NCBI GenBank assembly: GCA_018057825.1
Contig: JAGPCY010000060.1
Coordinates: forward strand, 1-37,607
Origin: Kofleriaceae bacterium
Lineage (GTDB): Bacteria > Myxococcota_A > Polyangia > Haliangiales > Haliangiaceae
Direction of reading: 5' to 3'
DNA: 37,607 bases
The notes under the pieces were generated by a model. The model was not told where the DNA came from, did not search any database, and saw only the letters and a list, made by a program, of their open reading frames with translations. Each line of letters opens with the position of its first letter. Position 1 is the stretch's first letter. The position numbers and the translations under genes are program-made. Positions 37,031 through 37,607 of this stretch are shown here, one piece after another.

Positions 37031-37607
37031 CCGCCGCGCGGTGTCCGTGCCCCCGCCGATCGGCCGCTAGCCTCGCGCGCAGGGCAACCCCTGGGCGGCC
37101 CGAGGGAGGGCCCCTGGGCCGCGCGCAGTTCCGCAGCGCCCTGGCGCCGAGCACCGGTCCCCGCCCACCACCGCCCGACACCTCGCAGGATCCCCCGCCC
37201 AACGCCAGCGCGAGGACTGTTTGAGCACGGCCCAGGAGGCCCGACCGACTGGCCGCCCGGCCGCCGTCCCCCGCCTCTCACGATCCTCGCCCCGGCCGAT
37301 CCCCCTCCTCGCGCGTCCATCCGCTCTCGTCGCGCGCCCCATCCCCGCGACCGATCCCCGCCACCCCGCTGCTCTCCGCCGCGCGGTGCCCGTGCCCCTG
37401 CCGATCGGCCGCTATCCACGTCGACCCTGCCGGCCCTGGGCGGCCCGAGGGAGGGCCCCTGGGCCGCGCGCAGTTCCGCAGCGCCCTGGCGCCGAGCACC
37501 GGTCCCCGCCCACCACCGCCCCCGCCCCCCGCCGGATCCCCCGCCCCACGCCCGCGCGAGGACTGTTTGAGCACGGCCCAAGAGGCCCCACCGCCCGGCC
37601 CCCCGGC
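36984..37607. repeat. About 345-bp tandem duplication with conserved core, gene-free
   Basis: Two units start near 36984 and 37317. The core CTGGGCGGCCCGAGGGAGGG (37091 and 37436) and the segment GAGGACTGTTTGAGCACGG (37212 and 37558) recur about 345 bp apart; intervals between matched blocks range from 333 to 346 bp because of small indels. The core forms a 7-bp stem GCGGCCC/GGGCCGC (37095-37101 with 37116-37122) and contains the palindrome GGGCCC. The window ends inside unit 2, so more units may follow. No gene is supported in 36759-37607. Confidence 0.8.

Overview
The window looks like a chromosomal segment of a very GC-rich myxobacterium (Myxococcota; a Haliangium/Kofleriaceae-type lineage is my guess). 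Evidence: strong G/C bias at third codon positions, several GTG starts, a MYXO-CTERM-like C-terminus on a von Willebrand A protein, MopE-like Cys/Asp repeats, carboxypeptidase-regulatory-like repeat proteins, an NtrC-type regulator with sigma-54-like promoters, a Ser/Thr kinase facing a SpoIIE-type phosphatase, and a TolQ/TolR/TolR motor operon. No tRNA, rRNA, CRISPR array, phage gene or transposase gene was seen.

Layout. 1-2585: feoAB iron uptake (leftward) with an AT-rich palindromic operator shared with a divergent HNH endonuclease gene. 3136-5879: a family 2 glycosyltransferase, a membrane DUF4349 protein and an outer-membrane beta-barrel candidate. 5880-6304: a non-coding stretch with two identical 86-bp repeats. 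6305-14639: three large leftward genes for secreted proteins: a carboxypeptidase-regulatory-like repeat protein ending in a PDZ domain, a lipoprotein with MopE-like repeats and a split FGE-like domain, and a VWA/MopE-like/MYXO-CTERM protein. 14722-22382: a tripartite efflux locus: permease, ATPase, MacA-like adaptor, NtrC-type response regulator and histidine kinase (all leftward), with a TolC/NodT-like outer-membrane lipoprotein divergent from them. 22448-26538: a six-EF-hand lipoprotein, acyl-CoA dehydrogenase, low-molecular-weight phosphatase and a Gly-rich lipoprotein. 26590-30609: an ExbB/TolQ - ExbD/TolR - ExbD/TolR - HEAT-repeat lipoprotein cluster. 30850-36758: a small TPR-like protein, an EEP-family hydrolase, a membrane SpoIIE-type phosphatase and a divergent Ser/Thr kinase with a PAS-like tail. 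36759-37607: gene-free, highly repetitive DNA.

The strongest regulatory story is in the efflux locus. The 151-bp gap between the kinase gene and the tolC-like gene holds two tandem CTGC-N7-GCAG dyads flanked by two outward-facing sigma-54-like -24/-12 elements. A related dyad and a third -24/-12 element precede the macA-like gene. All three put the predicted transcription start 2-3 nt before a start codon that lacks a Shine-Dalgarno. This suggests the two-component system controls both itself and the pump, with leaderless transcripts.

The other unusual layer is repetitive DNA at gene ends: four degenerate GAGnCC hexamer arrays directly beside stop codons, the 86-bp hairpin repeat pair, and a roughly 345-bp tandem duplication with a conserved core at the right edge. 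All assignments come from reading the sequence; no database search was run.
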